A DNA stretch of 64,000 bases from Micromonosporaceae bacterium KJ-029. GTDB taxonomy: Bacteria; Actinomycetota; Actinomycetes; Mycobacteriales; Micromonosporaceae. The position numbers were made by a program, and so were the translations under genes. Position 1 is the first letter of the stretch, and each line of letters opens with the position of its first letter. Where the stretch lies: NCBI GenBank assembly GCA_005402585.1, contig BIFP01000021.1:1-64000 (forward strand). Direction: 5' to 3'. Of this stretch, positions 8,606-18,456 are shown one piece after another. The notes beneath the pieces were generated by a model, which was not told the origin of the DNA, did not search any database, and saw nothing but the letters and a program-made list of their open reading frames with translations.

Positions 8606-9798
8606 GTCGTCGCCACCTGTTCGGTCGGCGTTCGCGCCGGCGCCTTCGCGGCCCTCATGACGAGGGCCGCGAACTTTTCCCCCGAGACCGGCCAGGTGAA
8701 CCGGCCGGCGTGCGCCCGCGCCGCTTCCCCCATCGTCGACCGGTACGTCTCGTCGGTCAGCAACAGCCGTGCCTTTGCCACGAAGTCATCGATATCGTCG
8801 GCGAGCAGGCCGGTCTCGCCGTCGACCAGCGCCTCCTCGACACCGCCCGCCCCTCGGAACGCCACCGTCGGGGTGCCGACCGCGGCGGCCTCCACGATGG
8901 TCAGTCCCCAGCCCTCCTTGATCGAGGGCGTCAGCGCGACCCAGGAGGCGGCGAGTAGTTCCCGCTTCTCCTGATCGCTGACGAAGCCGGTGAACCGGAC
9001 CCGGTCGGTGACCTCGAGGTCAGCCGCGAGTTGCCGAAGTTGCGGCTCCCACCAGCCCTGTCCGGCGACCGTCAGGGTTAGCCCGGGAAGTTCCTCGGCG
9101 AGGTTCGCCAGCGTACGCAGGGCCACCTCGACCTGCTTGTGCGGCACCAGCCGCCCGAGCACCACCAGCGACGGGTGTGTCGATCGCTGGACCGCCCGAA
9201 CGGTCATGTCGGGGGTGCCGTTGTGCACGATGGCGACACGGGCCGGATCGATACCAAGGCTGGCCAACTCGACCTGGGTGGCGGTGGAGACGGTCACGTA
9301 CTGGCAGCGGCGGTAGACGCGGGGAGCCAACCAGGACTCCACCCACCAGCCGAACCGGGCCAGCCAGCGACCCAGCACCACGCACCATTGTTCTCGGTGC
9401 ACATGGTGCACCAACGCGATCACGGGCCGGCGGGCGTAGAGCGCGGAGAGGAAGGGCAGGCCGTTGCAGACGTCCACGATCAGGTCGGGTCGGCCGCCGT
9501 GACTTTGGGTCAGCGGCCCGATACCCAGGGCGCCGGCCAGGTATAGGAGCGCGGCCCGTAGGTAGACCGTGTGCCGGCCGCCGCGCCGCAACACCCGTAC
9601 GCCTTCGGCGGTGACCTCCTCGGCCAAGCCGTTGACATGGGTGGCGCAGAGCAGGGTGGCGCGGTGGCCTCGGCGGACGAGTTCGCCGGCGATCCGCTCG
9701 ACGTACACCTCGGAGCCGCCGCCCTCCGGGTTCCGGGTGTCCCGCCAGTTGAGGAAAAGTACGTGCCTAGTGGCGGCAGCTGGTGCTTCCACACTCAC
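8590..9798 (-). CDS. GT4-type glycosyltransferase (GT-B fold)
   Basis: 402 residues, the usual length for GT4 enzymes. The N-terminal half opens with RHVLFLNWRDTRNPEGGGSE, the glycine-rich acceptor-side loop. The C-terminal half has a nucleotide-sugar site with the E-x7-E pattern in KEGWGLTIVEAAAVGTP (around residue 295-310). Soluble and likely membrane-associated; it transfers a hexose from an NDP-sugar to a lipid-linked acceptor, exact sugar unknown. GTG 9798 starts the gene; it is divergent from AftD with only 81 bases between them, so the two may share a control region. Rv0225 of M. tuberculosis is a plausible counterpart by context. Confidence 0.88.
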   Translation of the reverse strand: MSVEAPAAATRHVLFLNWRDTRNPEGGGSEVYVERIAGELVRRGHRATLLCATHVNGLAEEVTAEGVRVLRRGGRHTVYLRAALLYLAGALGIGPLTQSHGGRPDLIVDVCNGLPFLSALYARRPVIALVHHVHREQWCVVLGRWLARFGWWVESWLAPRVYRRCQYVTVSTATQVELASLGIDPARVAIVHNGTPDMTVRAVQRSTHPSLVVLGRLVPHKQVEVALRTLANLAEELPGLTLTVAGQGWWEPQLRQLAADLEVTDRVRFTGFVSDQEKRELLAASWVALTPSIKEGWGLTIVEAAAVGTPTVAFRGAGGVEEALVDGETGLLADDIDDFVAKARLLLTDETYRSTMGEAARAHAGRFTWPVSGEKFAALVMRAAKAPARTPTEQVATTYLLP

Positions 9799-9879
9799 TC
9801 CTACTGCCGAGTAATCTTCGCGGGTCGCGTCACACTATGGGCTTCGTCACGTAGCCCGCAATGCCCTCTCGGAGGCGAG

Positions 9880-12800
9880 ATGCAGCAATCTCCGGTCCGC
9901 CCGGAGCCGGCCGAGCGATCGGACGACGCATCGAGAACGGTGTGGCGTCTGCGCTTGGTCGCGGTCTGTCTCGGTTTGTCGGCCCTGGCGTTCCTCCAGG
10001 ATCCGGGAATGATCGTCATCGACACGAAGGTCGACCTCGCGATCGATCCAGCCGGATGGATGAGCCGCGCCCTGCACGTCTGGGACCCGGAGGGGACCTT
10101 CGGCCAGCTGCAGAATCAGGCGTACGGCTATCTCTGGCCGATGGGACCGTTCTTCCTCGCCGGCGAACTCCTCGCCATACCGGCCTGGGTGGTGCAGCGG
10201 CTGTGGTGGGCGTTGGTGATGACGGTGGCCTGTACCGGCGTCGTCCGGCTCGCCGAGCGGCTGCACATCGGTACGCCATGGGCCCGGCTGCTGGCCGGTG
10301 TCGCCTTCGCGCTCTCACCGCGGTTGGTGACCGAACTCGGTCCGATCTCGGTGGAGGCGTGGCCGAGCGCGCTCGCCCCCTGGGTGCTGGTGCCGTTGGT
10401 CGGGCTGGCCGAGGGAGCATCGGTGCGCCGCGCGGTGACCCGGTCCGCGCTTGTGGTGGCCTGTGCGGGCGGGGTGAACGCGACCGCGGTGCTGGCGGTG
10501 GTCCCGTTGGCCGGGCTGTGGCTGGTCGGCCTCCACCCCGCCTGGCTACGGATCCGTGCGCTGGTGGCCTGGGGGCTGGCCGTCGCGGCGGCCACCGCTT
10601 GGTGGTTGGTGCCACTGCTGCTGCTGGGCCGGTACAGCCCGCCGTTCCTGGACTACATCGAGACCGCGCCGGTGACCACCGCGCCGACGGACACCACCAC
10701 CATCCTGCGCGGCGCCGCCCACTGGCACGCGTACCTCAACGGGGCGTACGGACCGCCCTGGACCGCCGGCTGGCGACTGGCGACCGAACGACCGCTGGTG
10801 GTGGCGACCCTGGTGGTGGCTGCACTCGGCATCGCCGGGCTGGCCCGGCGTGGGATGCCGTACCGACGGTTCCTGATCACCGGCCTGCTGGTCGGGCTGG
10901 CGCTGGTCGGGCTCGGTCACGTCGGTCAGCTCGACGGGTTCGCCGCGCAGAGCCTGCGGAACTTCCTCGACGGGGCCGGGGCGCCGCTGCGCAACGTGCA
11001 CAAGTTCGACGTCGTGCTCCGCCTACCGCTCATCCTCGGCCTGGCCCACCTGGTCGGACTGGTGCTGCGCGCCGCCCGGGCCGGCGACCGGCCCGACCTG
11101 CCGGCGGGAGCGCCCCGGCTGCTCCAGCCGGTGCGGATGCGCGCCGCGCTGGTCGCCGGTACGGCGCTGGTCTCGGTGGCCGGCGTGGCCGCACCCGCGC
11201 TCGCCGGCGGGCTCGCCGCGCCGGGCAGCTACCGCGAGGTGCCTGGCTACTGGCGGCAGGCCGCCTCCTGGCTCGACCGCAACGCCGGCGACGACCGGGT
11301 GCTGGTGGTGCCGGCGGCCCGATTCCCCCGCTACCTCTGGGGAAGCCCGAGCGACGAGATGACCCAGCCGCTGCTCAACAGCCCGTGGGCGGTGCGCAGT
11401 TCGATCCCGTTGACCCCGCCGGGCACCATCCGCCTCCTGGACACGGTCGACTCGGTGCTGGCCAGTGGGGAGGGCTCGGCCGGCCTGGCGGACCTGCTCG
11501 CCCGCTCCGGCGTGCGGTACCTGCTGCTCCGGTCCGACCTGGACTACGGCCGCTCCGGCGCCACCCAGCCGGTGGTGGTGCGGCAGGCGCTGGAACGCTC
11601 GCCCGGCCTGCGCGCGGTCCGTAGCTTCGGCCCCGAGGTCGGCGGGGGCGCACTGCCCGGCAACTTCGTCGACCGGGGCCTCGACGTCAAGGTCCACGCG
11701 CTGGAGGTGTACGAGGTTCAGCGGCCGGTCAGCCCGGTGGTGGCGTACGACGTTGACGGCATGACCACAGTCGTCGGTGGGCCCGAGTCGCTGCTTGCCC
11801 TGGCCGCCGCGGACCGGCTGCCCGCCGCCCCGGCGGTGCTGGCCGGGGATCGGCCGGCGGAACTCGACGGCGGACGGGTAACACTCACCGACGGCCTGCG
11901 TCGGCGGGAGGTCGCGTTCGGGCAGTCGCGCGACAACGCCTCGGCGACGATGACGCCGACGGAGCGGACGCGGCTCGGCGCCCCCGCGCGGGACTACCTC
12001 CCGGACTGGGGGGAGGAACAGGCCACGGTGGTGCGCTATCACGGCATCGGCTCGGTCACCGCGTCGAGTTCCTGGTCGGATGCGCAGCCGCTGGGTGGTG
12101 GCCGTCCGGCTCACCAGCCGTACGCGGCCGTCGACGGGGACATCGGTACGTCCTGGCGTTCCGCACCCGGCATTCCGGCGGTGGGGCAGTGGTTCGAGGT
12201 GGAGCTGGACAAACCTCAGGTGGTTCGGGAGGTGCTCATCGCCTTCGACACCGGCGCCGACTCGCTGCCCACCCGGATCACGGTGACCGCCGGCCGGCAG
12301 CAGACCACGGTGGAGAGCTTCGCCCAGACGGTGGTGGCCAACCTGCCCGACGGCTACCCCACCCGCCGGGTTCGGGTCACCGTCGAACAGGTCTTCGACG
12401 TCCGGGCCGGCTTCGGCGGGGTGGGTATCACGGAGCTGGAGATACCCGGCGTCGAGGCCGAGCGGACCCTGGTCGTGCCACCGGCGCCGAGCACCACCGT
12501 GCCGGCCTCGGTGGTGCTCACCGCCGCGCCAGCCGTGTCGGCCTGCGTCTTCGACGAGGGACGGCCGCTCTGCGACGGCGGGTTGGCCCGCGCGTCCGAG
12601 GACGGTGACCGGATCGACCGTACGGTGGGTCTTCCCGTCGCCAGTGACTACCAGCTCAGCCTGCGGGCGCGGCCCCGACCGGGGCCGGCGCTCAACACGC
12701 TGCTCGACGGCGGTGGCCGGGCCGCGGTAACCACGGGCGTCACGCCGGTGGTCACCGCCTCCTCGGTGGAGGTGCCGCATCCGGCCGCCCGGCCCGGTGC

Positions 12801-14148
12801 GGTGGTGGACGGCGACCCGGCGACCACCTGGTACGCCGCAGACACCGACCGGCAGCCGTGGCTGCGGCTGACCTGGCCCAAGAAGCGGACGATCAGCGGT
12901 GTGCGGCTGGCCCTGCCGCCGACCGCCGCGGCTGCCCGGCCCTGGCAGGTCACCGTGATCGGTGACGGCGGGATGCGCGGCGGCGCGCTCGACGAGGGCG
13001 GCACGCTGGTCTTCGACCGGCCGCTGCTCAGCGACGAGATCACCGTGCTGATCACCGATGTCGTACCGGCCCGGACCCATGATCCGTACCGGCGGTTGTC
13101 CCGGGACCTCGCGGTGGGTGTCGGCGAGCTGACCGTACTGCCCGACGGCGCGCCAGACCCGGCTGACCTGATGGAGCCCGTTACGCTGCCCTGCGGCAGC
13201 GGGCCGACGGTCGAGGTGGCCGGCGCCGAACGCCGGACGTCGCTGGTCGCCACCCGACGCGAGCTGCTCGAGCTGCGCGATGTCGACGCGGTGCTCTGTG
13301 GTGACGGCGCCGAGTCCCCACTGGAACTGCCCCGGGGCGAGACCAGGGTGGTCGCGGCGGCCAGCCGACTCGCGACGCCCACCCAACTGGTGCTCACCCC
13401 GGACCCGGAGCTGCCCGGCCCGGACGGCGGCACGGCAGCCGGGGCGGCCGAGCAGAGCGTGGTGCGGACCCCGGTCCGGGTCGACGGCTGGTCGGCCACC
13501 GAACGCCGGCTCCACCTGGCCGGGCACCCGAACCAGCGGGTGCTGGCGTTGCGGGAGAACGCGAATGCGGGCTGGGTGGCCACCGCCGCCGGGCGGACGC
13601 TGACCCCGTTCGTGGTGGACGGCTGGCAGCAGGGTTGGTTGGTCCCGGCCGGGTTCTCCGGCGAGGTGGTGCTGCGGTTCGCTGCCGACCGTGGATACGT
13701 GCTCGCCCTGCGGATCGGTGCCGTGCTGCTCGCCGGGGTGGCGGTGCTGGCCCTGCTACCGGTGCGACGTACCGCCCCGATACCACCGGCGTCGGTTCAC
13801 CGGCGGCGGTACCGCTTGGTGGCAGTGCTCTTCGGCGGGTTGGCGTTGCTGCTGGTCGGCGGCCCATCCGCCGGGGCGGTGATGCTGTTCCTCGCCGCCT
13901 TGGCGCTGACCGCGCGCGCCCTGGAGCCGCAACTGCACCCGCCGGACAAGCGGCAACTGCACCGGGTCCGGCAGGGTGTGGTGCGCTGGCTGCCGGTGGC
14001 CTGCTTCGCCGTCGCCGGCTGGTACACGATGGCCCTCGGCGGGCACACGGCGGCGGCGCCTCAGCTGGCTGCGGTCGCCACCGCCACCGTGCTCTGGCTG
14101 TCGGTGGTGATGCGCCGGCGGCGGGGCCACCGACGGCTCCAGAGCTGA
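9880..14148 (+). CDS. aftD: alpha-(1->3)-arabinofuranosyltransferase AftD-like (DUF3367)
   Basis: 1422 residues, matching the unusual size of AftD. An N-terminal multi-helix GT-C domain carries the Asp-rich first loop (IDTKVDLAIDP, about residues 47-57). A large periplasmic part contains two discoidin/CBM-like beta-sandwiches, near nt 12045-12450 and 12740-13140, with the A-VDGD-x-x-T-SW/TW signature. Two C-terminal helices follow. AftD adds branching arabinofuranose to arabinan in mycobacteria, using decaprenyl-phospho-arabinose outside the membrane. ATG 9880 has GGAGG 5 bases before it. In a non-mycolate actinomycete the acceptor glycan is unknown. The 3' end overlaps the convergent acyltransferase gene by 88 bases. 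Confidence 0.88.
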   Translation: MQQSPVRPEPAERSDDASRTVWRLRLVAVCLGLSALAFLQDPGMIVIDTKVDLAIDPAGWMSRALHVWDPEGTFGQLQNQAYGYLWPMGPFFLAGELLAIPAWVVQRLWWALVMTVACTGVVRLAERLHIGTPWARLLAGVAFALSPRLVTELGPISVEAWPSALAPWVLVPLVGLAEGASVRRAVTRSALVVACAGGVNATAVLAVVPLAGLWLVGLHPAWLRIRALVAWGLAVAAATAWWLVPLLLLGRYSPPFLDYIETAPVTTAPTDTTTILRGAAHWHAYLNGAYGPPWTAGWRLATERPLVVATLVVAALGIAGLARRGMPYRRFLITGLLVGLALVGLGHVGQLDGFAAQSLRNFLDGAGAPLRNVHKFDVVLRLPLILGLAHLVGLVLRAARAGDRPDLPAGAPRLLQPVRMRAALVAGTALVSVAGVAAPALAGGLAAPGSYREVPGYWRQAASWLDRNAGDDRVLVVPAARFPRYLWGSPSDEMTQPLLNSPWAVRSSIPLTPPGTIRLLDTVDSVLASGEGSAGLADLLARSGVRYLLLRSDLDYGRSGATQPVVVRQALERSPGLRAVRSFGPEVGGGALPGNFVDRGLDVKVHALEVYEVQRPVSPVVAYDVDGMTTVVGGPESLLALAAADRLPAAPAVLAGDRPAELDGGRVTLTDGLRRREVAFGQSRDNASATMTPTERTRLGAPARDYLPDWGEEQATVVRYHGIGSVTASSSWSDAQPLGGGRPAHQPYAAVDGDIGTSWRSAPGIPAVGQWFEVELDKPQVVREVLIAFDTGADSLPTRITVTAGRQQTTVESFAQTVVANLPDGYPTRRVRVTVEQVFDVRAGFGGVGITELEIPGVEAERTLVVPPAPSTTVPASVVLTAAPAVSACVFDEGRPLCDGGLARASEDGDRIDRTVGLPVASDYQLSLRARPRPGPALNTLLDGGGRAAVTTGVTPVVTASSVEVPHPAARPGAVVDGDPATTWYAADTDRQPWLRLTWPKKRTISGVRLALPPTAAAARPWQVTVIGDGGMRGGALDEGGTLVFDRPLLSDEITVLITDVVPARTHDPYRRLSRDLAVGVGELTVLPDGAPDPADLMEPVTLPCGSGPTVEVAGAERRTSLVATRRELLELRDVDAVLCGDGAESPLELPRGETRVVAAASRLATPTQLVLTPDPELPGPDGGTAAGAAEQSVVRTPVRVDGWSATERRLHLAGHPNQRVLALRENANAGWVATAAGRTLTPFVVDGWQQGWLVPAGFSGEVVLRFAADRGYVLALRIGAVLLAGVAVLALLPVRRTAPIPPASVHRRRYRLVAVLFGGLALLLVGGPSAGAVMLFLAALALTARALEPQLHPPDKRQLHRVRQGVVRWLPVACFAVAGWYTMALGGHTAAAPQLAAVATATVLWLSVVMRRRRGHRRLQS

Positions 14149-15257
14149 AACGGGCGCTCGATGGCGTAGTAGCTGACCGCGGCGAGGACCAGCCCACCGA
14201 CGACGGTGAGCAGGAACGTGGGTAGCGGGTCGCCGGTGAACTCGGGCCGGTCCTCGACGAGGTAGATGCCCTCCAGCACGAGCGGGTGCCAGAGGAACAG
14301 CCCGTAGGAAACCCGGCCGAGCCACCGGGCCAGGAGGCTGTAGAAGACGGCCTTGGTCCGCGTCGGCGGGCCGAACGCGATCGGCACGAGCAGCATCACC
14401 GCGACCACGAGGTACAGGAACAGCTTCGCGCCGAACTCACCGGCGGTCGGCTCAGCGAGGTCGCGCGGGCCGGCCAGTGGCGTGGTGGCGACGGCGAGCG
14501 CGGCCAGCGCGATGGCCCAGCAGGCCAGTGGGGCGGCGCCCAACTCGTCCAGCCACCGCCAGCGCTGGCCGCCGCCGGTGCGCAGTTCGACGTGCACGAC
14601 GGCCAGTGCCATCCCGGCGCCGAACCAGGCACCGTACGAGGGCAGCCACATCGTGTGCAGGCCGAGGCTGAGCATGCCCAGCCCCATCAGCACCACCCAC
14701 CCGCCGGTGACCAACAGCGCGGCCACGGCGATCCGGAATACCCGACCGGGGCGCCATTGCCGGCCGAGCAGCAGCACCGCGAGCACGGGCAGCACCAGAT
14801 AGAAGGCGACCTCGGTGGCCAGGCTCCAGGTCTGGCCGAGTCCGTGCTTCAACTGGCCGTGCTGGTAGATCTGGGTCAGCGTGAAGTGCCGTACCCAATC
14901 GCCGGCTGTGGCCTGCTGGTTCTGCGGCAGCACCAGCAGGCAGACCACCACGGCGACCCAGTACGCGGGCAGGATCCGCGCGGCCCGCCGCCACAGGTAG
15001 CGCCCGGTTGTCGGGCCGGGCTGCCGGGTGGCCAGGGCATGGGCGTACGGCCGGAGCAGCAGGAAGCCGGAGAGCACGAAGAAGACGGCGACGCCCACGT
15101 CGAGCCGGGACAGCCAAGGGCCCAGCGACTCGTCGCCGGTGTTGCGTCCGGTGGCGAAGCCGACGTGGTGGCCGACGACGGCCAGCGCACCGATGACCCG
15201 TACCGCGTCGAGCGCGGGCAGTCGCCGCAGGACCAGATCGGGAATCGGGGCAGACAT
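14061..15257 (-). CDS. acyltransferase family 3 membrane protein (OafA/YrhL type)
   Basis: 398 residues with about 10 helices and the PF01757 N-terminal pattern: ALDAVRVIGALAVVGHHVGF with the conserved Arg and His, then VAVFFVLSGFLLLRPY and RYLWRRAARILPAYW. These enzymes O-acylate extracytoplasmic sugars or glycans with acyl-CoA-derived groups. Start ATG 15257. Convergent with AftD (88-base overlap) and divergent from the DUF3068 gene, so it very likely decorates the glycan made by this locus. Rv0228 is the probable mycobacterial counterpart. Confidence 0.88.
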   Translation of the reverse strand: MSAPIPDLVLRRLPALDAVRVIGALAVVGHHVGFATGRNTGDESLGPWLSRLDVGVAVFFVLSGFLLLRPYAHALATRQPGPTTGRYLWRRAARILPAYWVAVVVCLLVLPQNQQATAGDWVRHFTLTQIYQHGQLKHGLGQTWSLATEVAFYLVLPVLAVLLLGRQWRPGRVFRIAVAALLVTGGWVVLMGLGMLSLGLHTMWLPSYGAWFGAGMALAVVHVELRTGGGQRWRWLDELGAAPLACWAIALAALAVATTPLAGPRDLAEPTAGEFGAKLFLYLVVAVMLLVPIAFGPPTRTKAVFYSLLARWLGRVSYGLFLWHPLVLEGIYLVEDRPEFTGDPLPTFLLTVVGGLVLAAVSYYAIERPFQLWSRRWPRRRRITTDSQSTVAVATAAS

Positions 15258-15365
15258 CAACCGTCCAGAGGGTCGCGTAAATATGTGACTCGGGAGTAAC
15301 GTGCGCTCAGTCTATGGATCGCATGACCCGCCGGATACGGCTGACTGTTTTTGTTGGGAGGATCA

Positions 15366-16544
15366 GTGAAGGCTCGCCTGGGCGCCGCGCTGTTCGGCAT
15401 AGGCGTTCTGTCGCTCGTGGTCGCCGCCGGTGCGGCGTTCTACGTGGCGCCGTCAGTGACGAAACTGCCGTACGACCTGGTGCTCTGTGACAAGGATGGT
15501 GGGCCCGAGGGCTGCCTGAAGGCAAGCGTCGCAGTCGCGGAGAACGCCCAGTTCATGCAGGTGGTCGGCACGACTCCGACGCTGCGGACCGGCAACCTGG
15601 AGGCGACCACCGAGGTAGTGCCGCAGGCCGGAACGACCAAGAACGAGATGACCGGTGACCTGGAGGGCAAGGCAGTCGTCTGGGACGTCTATGGCACGGT
15701 CAAGTGGGTGCCCTCCGGTGCCGTGATCAACCAGTACTCGGTGGAGTTCGCGCTGGACCGGGTGACCGCCGAGGCCGTGACGTGGGACAAGCAGTACCTC
15801 GACACCGACGGAGACGAGGACGCCGACCACAGCGTGGAGATGGCTGGGCAGACCTACAAGTTCCCGTTCCACACGGCGCGCAAGGACTACGAGTACTTCG
15901 ACCGTGACCTGCGCCGGGCGCTGCCGATCAAGTTCGACGGCACCGAGCAGATCAAGGGCACCGAGACCTACCGGTTCGTCCAAGTCATCGAGGAGACCGA
16001 CCTGAACATGCCGGCCGCCTCGATCGGCTTCCTGACCGGTGCGTTCGCACCGGAGGCGGCCAGCGGCAAGGTCCTCTACAGCAACACCCGGACCATCTGG
16101 GTAGAGCCCGTGAGCGGCAACTTCGTCAAGGTGCGCGAGCAGCAGAAGAAGACGCTGGTGCCCGATCAGGGCCCGACGACCACCCTGCTGGACGGCGACT
16201 TCAACTACACCGAGGAGACCATCGACAACAGCCTCGCGTCCGCCGGTGACACCCGCAGCAAGCTGCTGCTGATCAGCCGGAACCTGCCGATCGGGCTCGC
16301 CGTGCTGGGCCTGCTGCTGATCGTCGTCGCGTTCCTGGTCTCGCGCCGTAGTGCCCCGGCTGCCGGGGCCCGGCACGCCGCCGACCCGGCGCCGACCCGC
16401 ATCGACCAGCCGGCGGTCCGGGACGACGAGCGGGAGGGCGGTCCGCTGACCGACGAGATTCCGCCCGCGTCGACGAACTGGAAGTCCGACGAGCCGACGG
16501 TGCCGGGCCAGCGGCCCGCGCAGGGCGAGGCGGAGAAGCACTGA
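15366..16544 (+). CDS. DUF3068 (PorA-family-like) membrane protein
   Basis: 392 residues: helix at the N-terminus (about 5-25), a ~270-residue extracytoplasmic domain rich in beta strands (YVAPSVTKLPYDL... WVEPVSGNFVKVREQQ), a second helix near 305-325 (LPIGLAVLGLLLIVVAFLVS) and a Pro/Asp/Glu-rich cytoplasmic tail. This two-helix architecture and the VTKLPYD start match DUF3068. GTG 15366 is 4 bases after GGGAGG. M. tuberculosis Rv0227c belongs to the same family by memory, and its neighbours include a GT and an acyltransferase as here. Molecular role unknown. Confidence 0.85.
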   Translation: MKARLGAALFGIGVLSLVVAAGAAFYVAPSVTKLPYDLVLCDKDGGPEGCLKASVAVAENAQFMQVVGTTPTLRTGNLEATTEVVPQAGTTKNEMTGDLEGKAVVWDVYGTVKWVPSGAVINQYSVEFALDRVTAEAVTWDKQYLDTDGDEDADHSVEMAGQTYKFPFHTARKDYEYFDRDLRRALPIKFDGTEQIKGTETYRFVQVIEETDLNMPAASIGFLTGAFAPEAASGKVLYSNTRTIWVEPVSGNFVKVREQQKKTLVPDQGPTTTLLDGDFNYTEETIDNSLASAGDTRSKLLLISRNLPIGLAVLGLLLIVVAFLVSRRSAPAAGARHAADPAPTRIDQPAVRDDEREGGPLTDEIPPASTNWKSDEPTVPGQRPAQGEAEKH

Positions 16545-16568
16545 CCGGCTGAGCCGCGAGAACGCGCC

Positions 16569-16597
16569 GAGGGGCGGGCCCGATCGGCCCGCCCCTC
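16569..16597. terminator. bidirectional terminator between DUF3068 and DUF885 genes
   Basis: A stem of 11-12 bp (GAGGGGCGGGCC and its complement) with a 5-nt loop lies between two convergent stop codons. No T-run on either side, as is usual for this GC content. Confidence 0.65.
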
Positions 16598-16606
16598 GCC
16601 ACAGGC

Positions 16607-18277
16607 CTAGAGGCGGGCCAGGGCGCGGCGTAGCGGGTCGAGGCCGAGTCCGCCGAGGTCGAGGGCCTGGCGGTGGAACTCGCGCAGGTCGAAGTCGGCG
16701 CCCTTGCGGGCCTTGGCGTCCTGCCGGGCCTGGAGCCAGATCCGCTCGCCCACCTTGTACGACGGTGCCTGCCCCGGCCAGCCCAGGTAGCGGTTCAGCT
16801 CGAAGCGCAGCATCTCGTCCGGCACCCGGCAGTGCGCCCGCAGGAACTCCCAGCCCAGCTCCGGCGTCCAGCGCTCGCCCGGGTGGAAGTCGAACGGGTT
16901 GTCCTTCGGGATCTCCAGCTCCAGGTGCATGCCGATGTCGACGATCACGCGCGCCGCCCGGAACGCCTGGCCGTCCAGCATGCCGAGCTTGTTGCCCGGG
17001 TCCTCCAGGTAGCCCAGCTCGTCCATCAGCCGCTCGGCGTACAGCGCCCAGCCCTCGCCGTGCCCGGAGACCCAGCAGAGCAGCCGCTGCCAACGGTTGA
17101 GCAGTTCGGCCCGGACGGCGGTCTGCCCGACCTGGAGGTGATGGCCGGGCACTCCCTCGTGGTAGACGGTGGTCACCTCGCGCCAGGTGGAGAAGTCGGT
17201 GACACCCTGCGGCACCGCCCACCACATCCGGCCCGGCCGGCTGAAGTCCTCGCTGGGGCCGGTGTAGTAGATGGAGCCGTCGCTGGTCGGTGCGAGCATG
17301 CACTCGATCCGTCGCACCTGCTCCGGGATGTCGAAGTGGGTGCCGTTCAGGTCAGTGATCGCCTGGTCGGCCAGTGTCTGCATCCAGTCGCGGAAGGCAT
17401 CCTTGCCTCGGATGGTGCGGGCCGGGTCGGCGTCCAGCGCCGCGACCGCCTCGTCGATGCTGGCGCCGGGGCCGACGATCTGCCCGGCCACCGTGCGCAT
17501 GTCGGCCTCCAGCCGGGCCAGCTCCGCGAACCCCCAGGCGTACGTCTCGTCGAGGTCGATCCGGGCGCCCAGGAAATACTGCGAGGCCAGCTCGTAGCGG
17601 TCCCGCCCGGCGGCCTGCTTCTCCCGGCCGTGCGGGGCCAGCTCGGTGCGGAGGAACTGCCCGAACTCGGCAGTCGCCGCAGTGGCCGCCGCCGCACCAC
17701 GGCGCAGCTCGGCACCGAGGGTGCCGTCGGCCCCCAGCCGCTCGACCAGCCCGTGGAAGATGTTGTCGCCGTCCGGGTCGACCCAGGCGTCGCACTGCTT
17801 GGCCACCTCGAGCAACTGCACCTGGGAGCTGATCCGCCCGGCGGCCGCCGCCTCGCGCAGGGTGGTCTTGTAGCCCTCCAGCGCGCCGGAGAAGAGGTTC
17901 AGCCGGGCGGCGATGTTGGCCTGCGCCTCGGCGCCCTCGGTCGACATCAGGTCGAAGCCCATCCGGATCTCGTGCAATCCGCTGGTGATGACGCTGACCT
18001 CACTGGTCGTCTCGCCGGCCTCGTACCGGGTCAGGTCGAGGCCCAGCCGTTCCTGCATCGCCTCCCGGGCGGTGCGCTCGGACTCCGTGTCCGGCTCCGT
18101 CGCGTCGAGGTCGGCCAGGGTACGGCGGGTCAGCTCGGCGCGCGCGGCGTATCCGTCCGGCGACAGGTCGTCCAGCTGGTCCTCGTGGCCGGGGATGCCG
18201 ACGTAGGTGGCGCCGGTCGGGTTGAGCGCGGCCCAGTCGGCCACGTAGCGGTTCGCGAGGTCGTCGATTCGTCCCAC
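16607..18277 (-). CDS. DUF885 family metallopeptidase-like protein
   Basis: 556 residues, the normal length of DUF885 proteins. The diagnostic zinc-site stretch YHEGVPGHHLQVG lies around residue 370, followed by GHGEGWALYAERLMDELGYL about 30 residues later (probable third ligand Glu). No signal peptide is seen, so cytoplasmic. The substrate is unknown; the family is related to M3/M32-like thermolysin-fold peptidases. ATG 18277; divergent from the EamA exporter. Confidence 0.88.
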   Translation of the reverse strand: MGRIDDLANRYVADWAALNPTGATYVGIPGHEDQLDDLSPDGYAARAELTRRTLADLDATEPDTESERTAREAMQERLGLDLTRYEAGETTSEVSVITSGLHEIRMGFDLMSTEGAEAQANIAARLNLFSGALEGYKTTLREAAAAGRISSQVQLLEVAKQCDAWVDPDGDNIFHGLVERLGADGTLGAELRRGAAAATAATAEFGQFLRTELAPHGREKQAAGRDRYELASQYFLGARIDLDETYAWGFAELARLEADMRTVAGQIVGPGASIDEAVAALDADPARTIRGKDAFRDWMQTLADQAITDLNGTHFDIPEQVRRIECMLAPTSDGSIYYTGPSEDFSRPGRMWWAVPQGVTDFSTWREVTTVYHEGVPGHHLQVGQTAVRAELLNRWQRLLCWVSGHGEGWALYAERLMDELGYLEDPGNKLGMLDGQAFRAARVIVDIGMHLELEIPKDNPFDFHPGERWTPELGWEFLRAHCRVPDEMLRFELNRYLGWPGQAPSYKVGERIWLQARQDAKARKGADFDLREFHRQALDLGGLGLDPLRRALARL

Positions 18278-18456
18278 GCTGCGACCTTACGTGACCTCCC
18301 CGGCACCGTGTCGACCCTGTTTGCCGTGTTCAACCCGCCCGGGACGGAGGCCGCCGCGACCCCGCCTCCCGGCCGGCAGGACCGGCAACTGTGGTGCGCA
18401 ACACGGTGGCCGAAAACCGCGCGACTTTGTCGTACGCCAGGGGCAGAGTGTCAGGG

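Noticed and set aside
9571-9879. Upstream in-frame extension of aftD
   Set aside because: Overlaps the glycosyltransferase gene start on the other strand; ATG 9880 has GGAGG and fits the family start.
11023-13527. Long open frame opposite aftD
   Set aside because: Arginine/glycine/proline-rich composition typical of antisense frames in GC-rich genes; aftD has domain-level support on the other strand.
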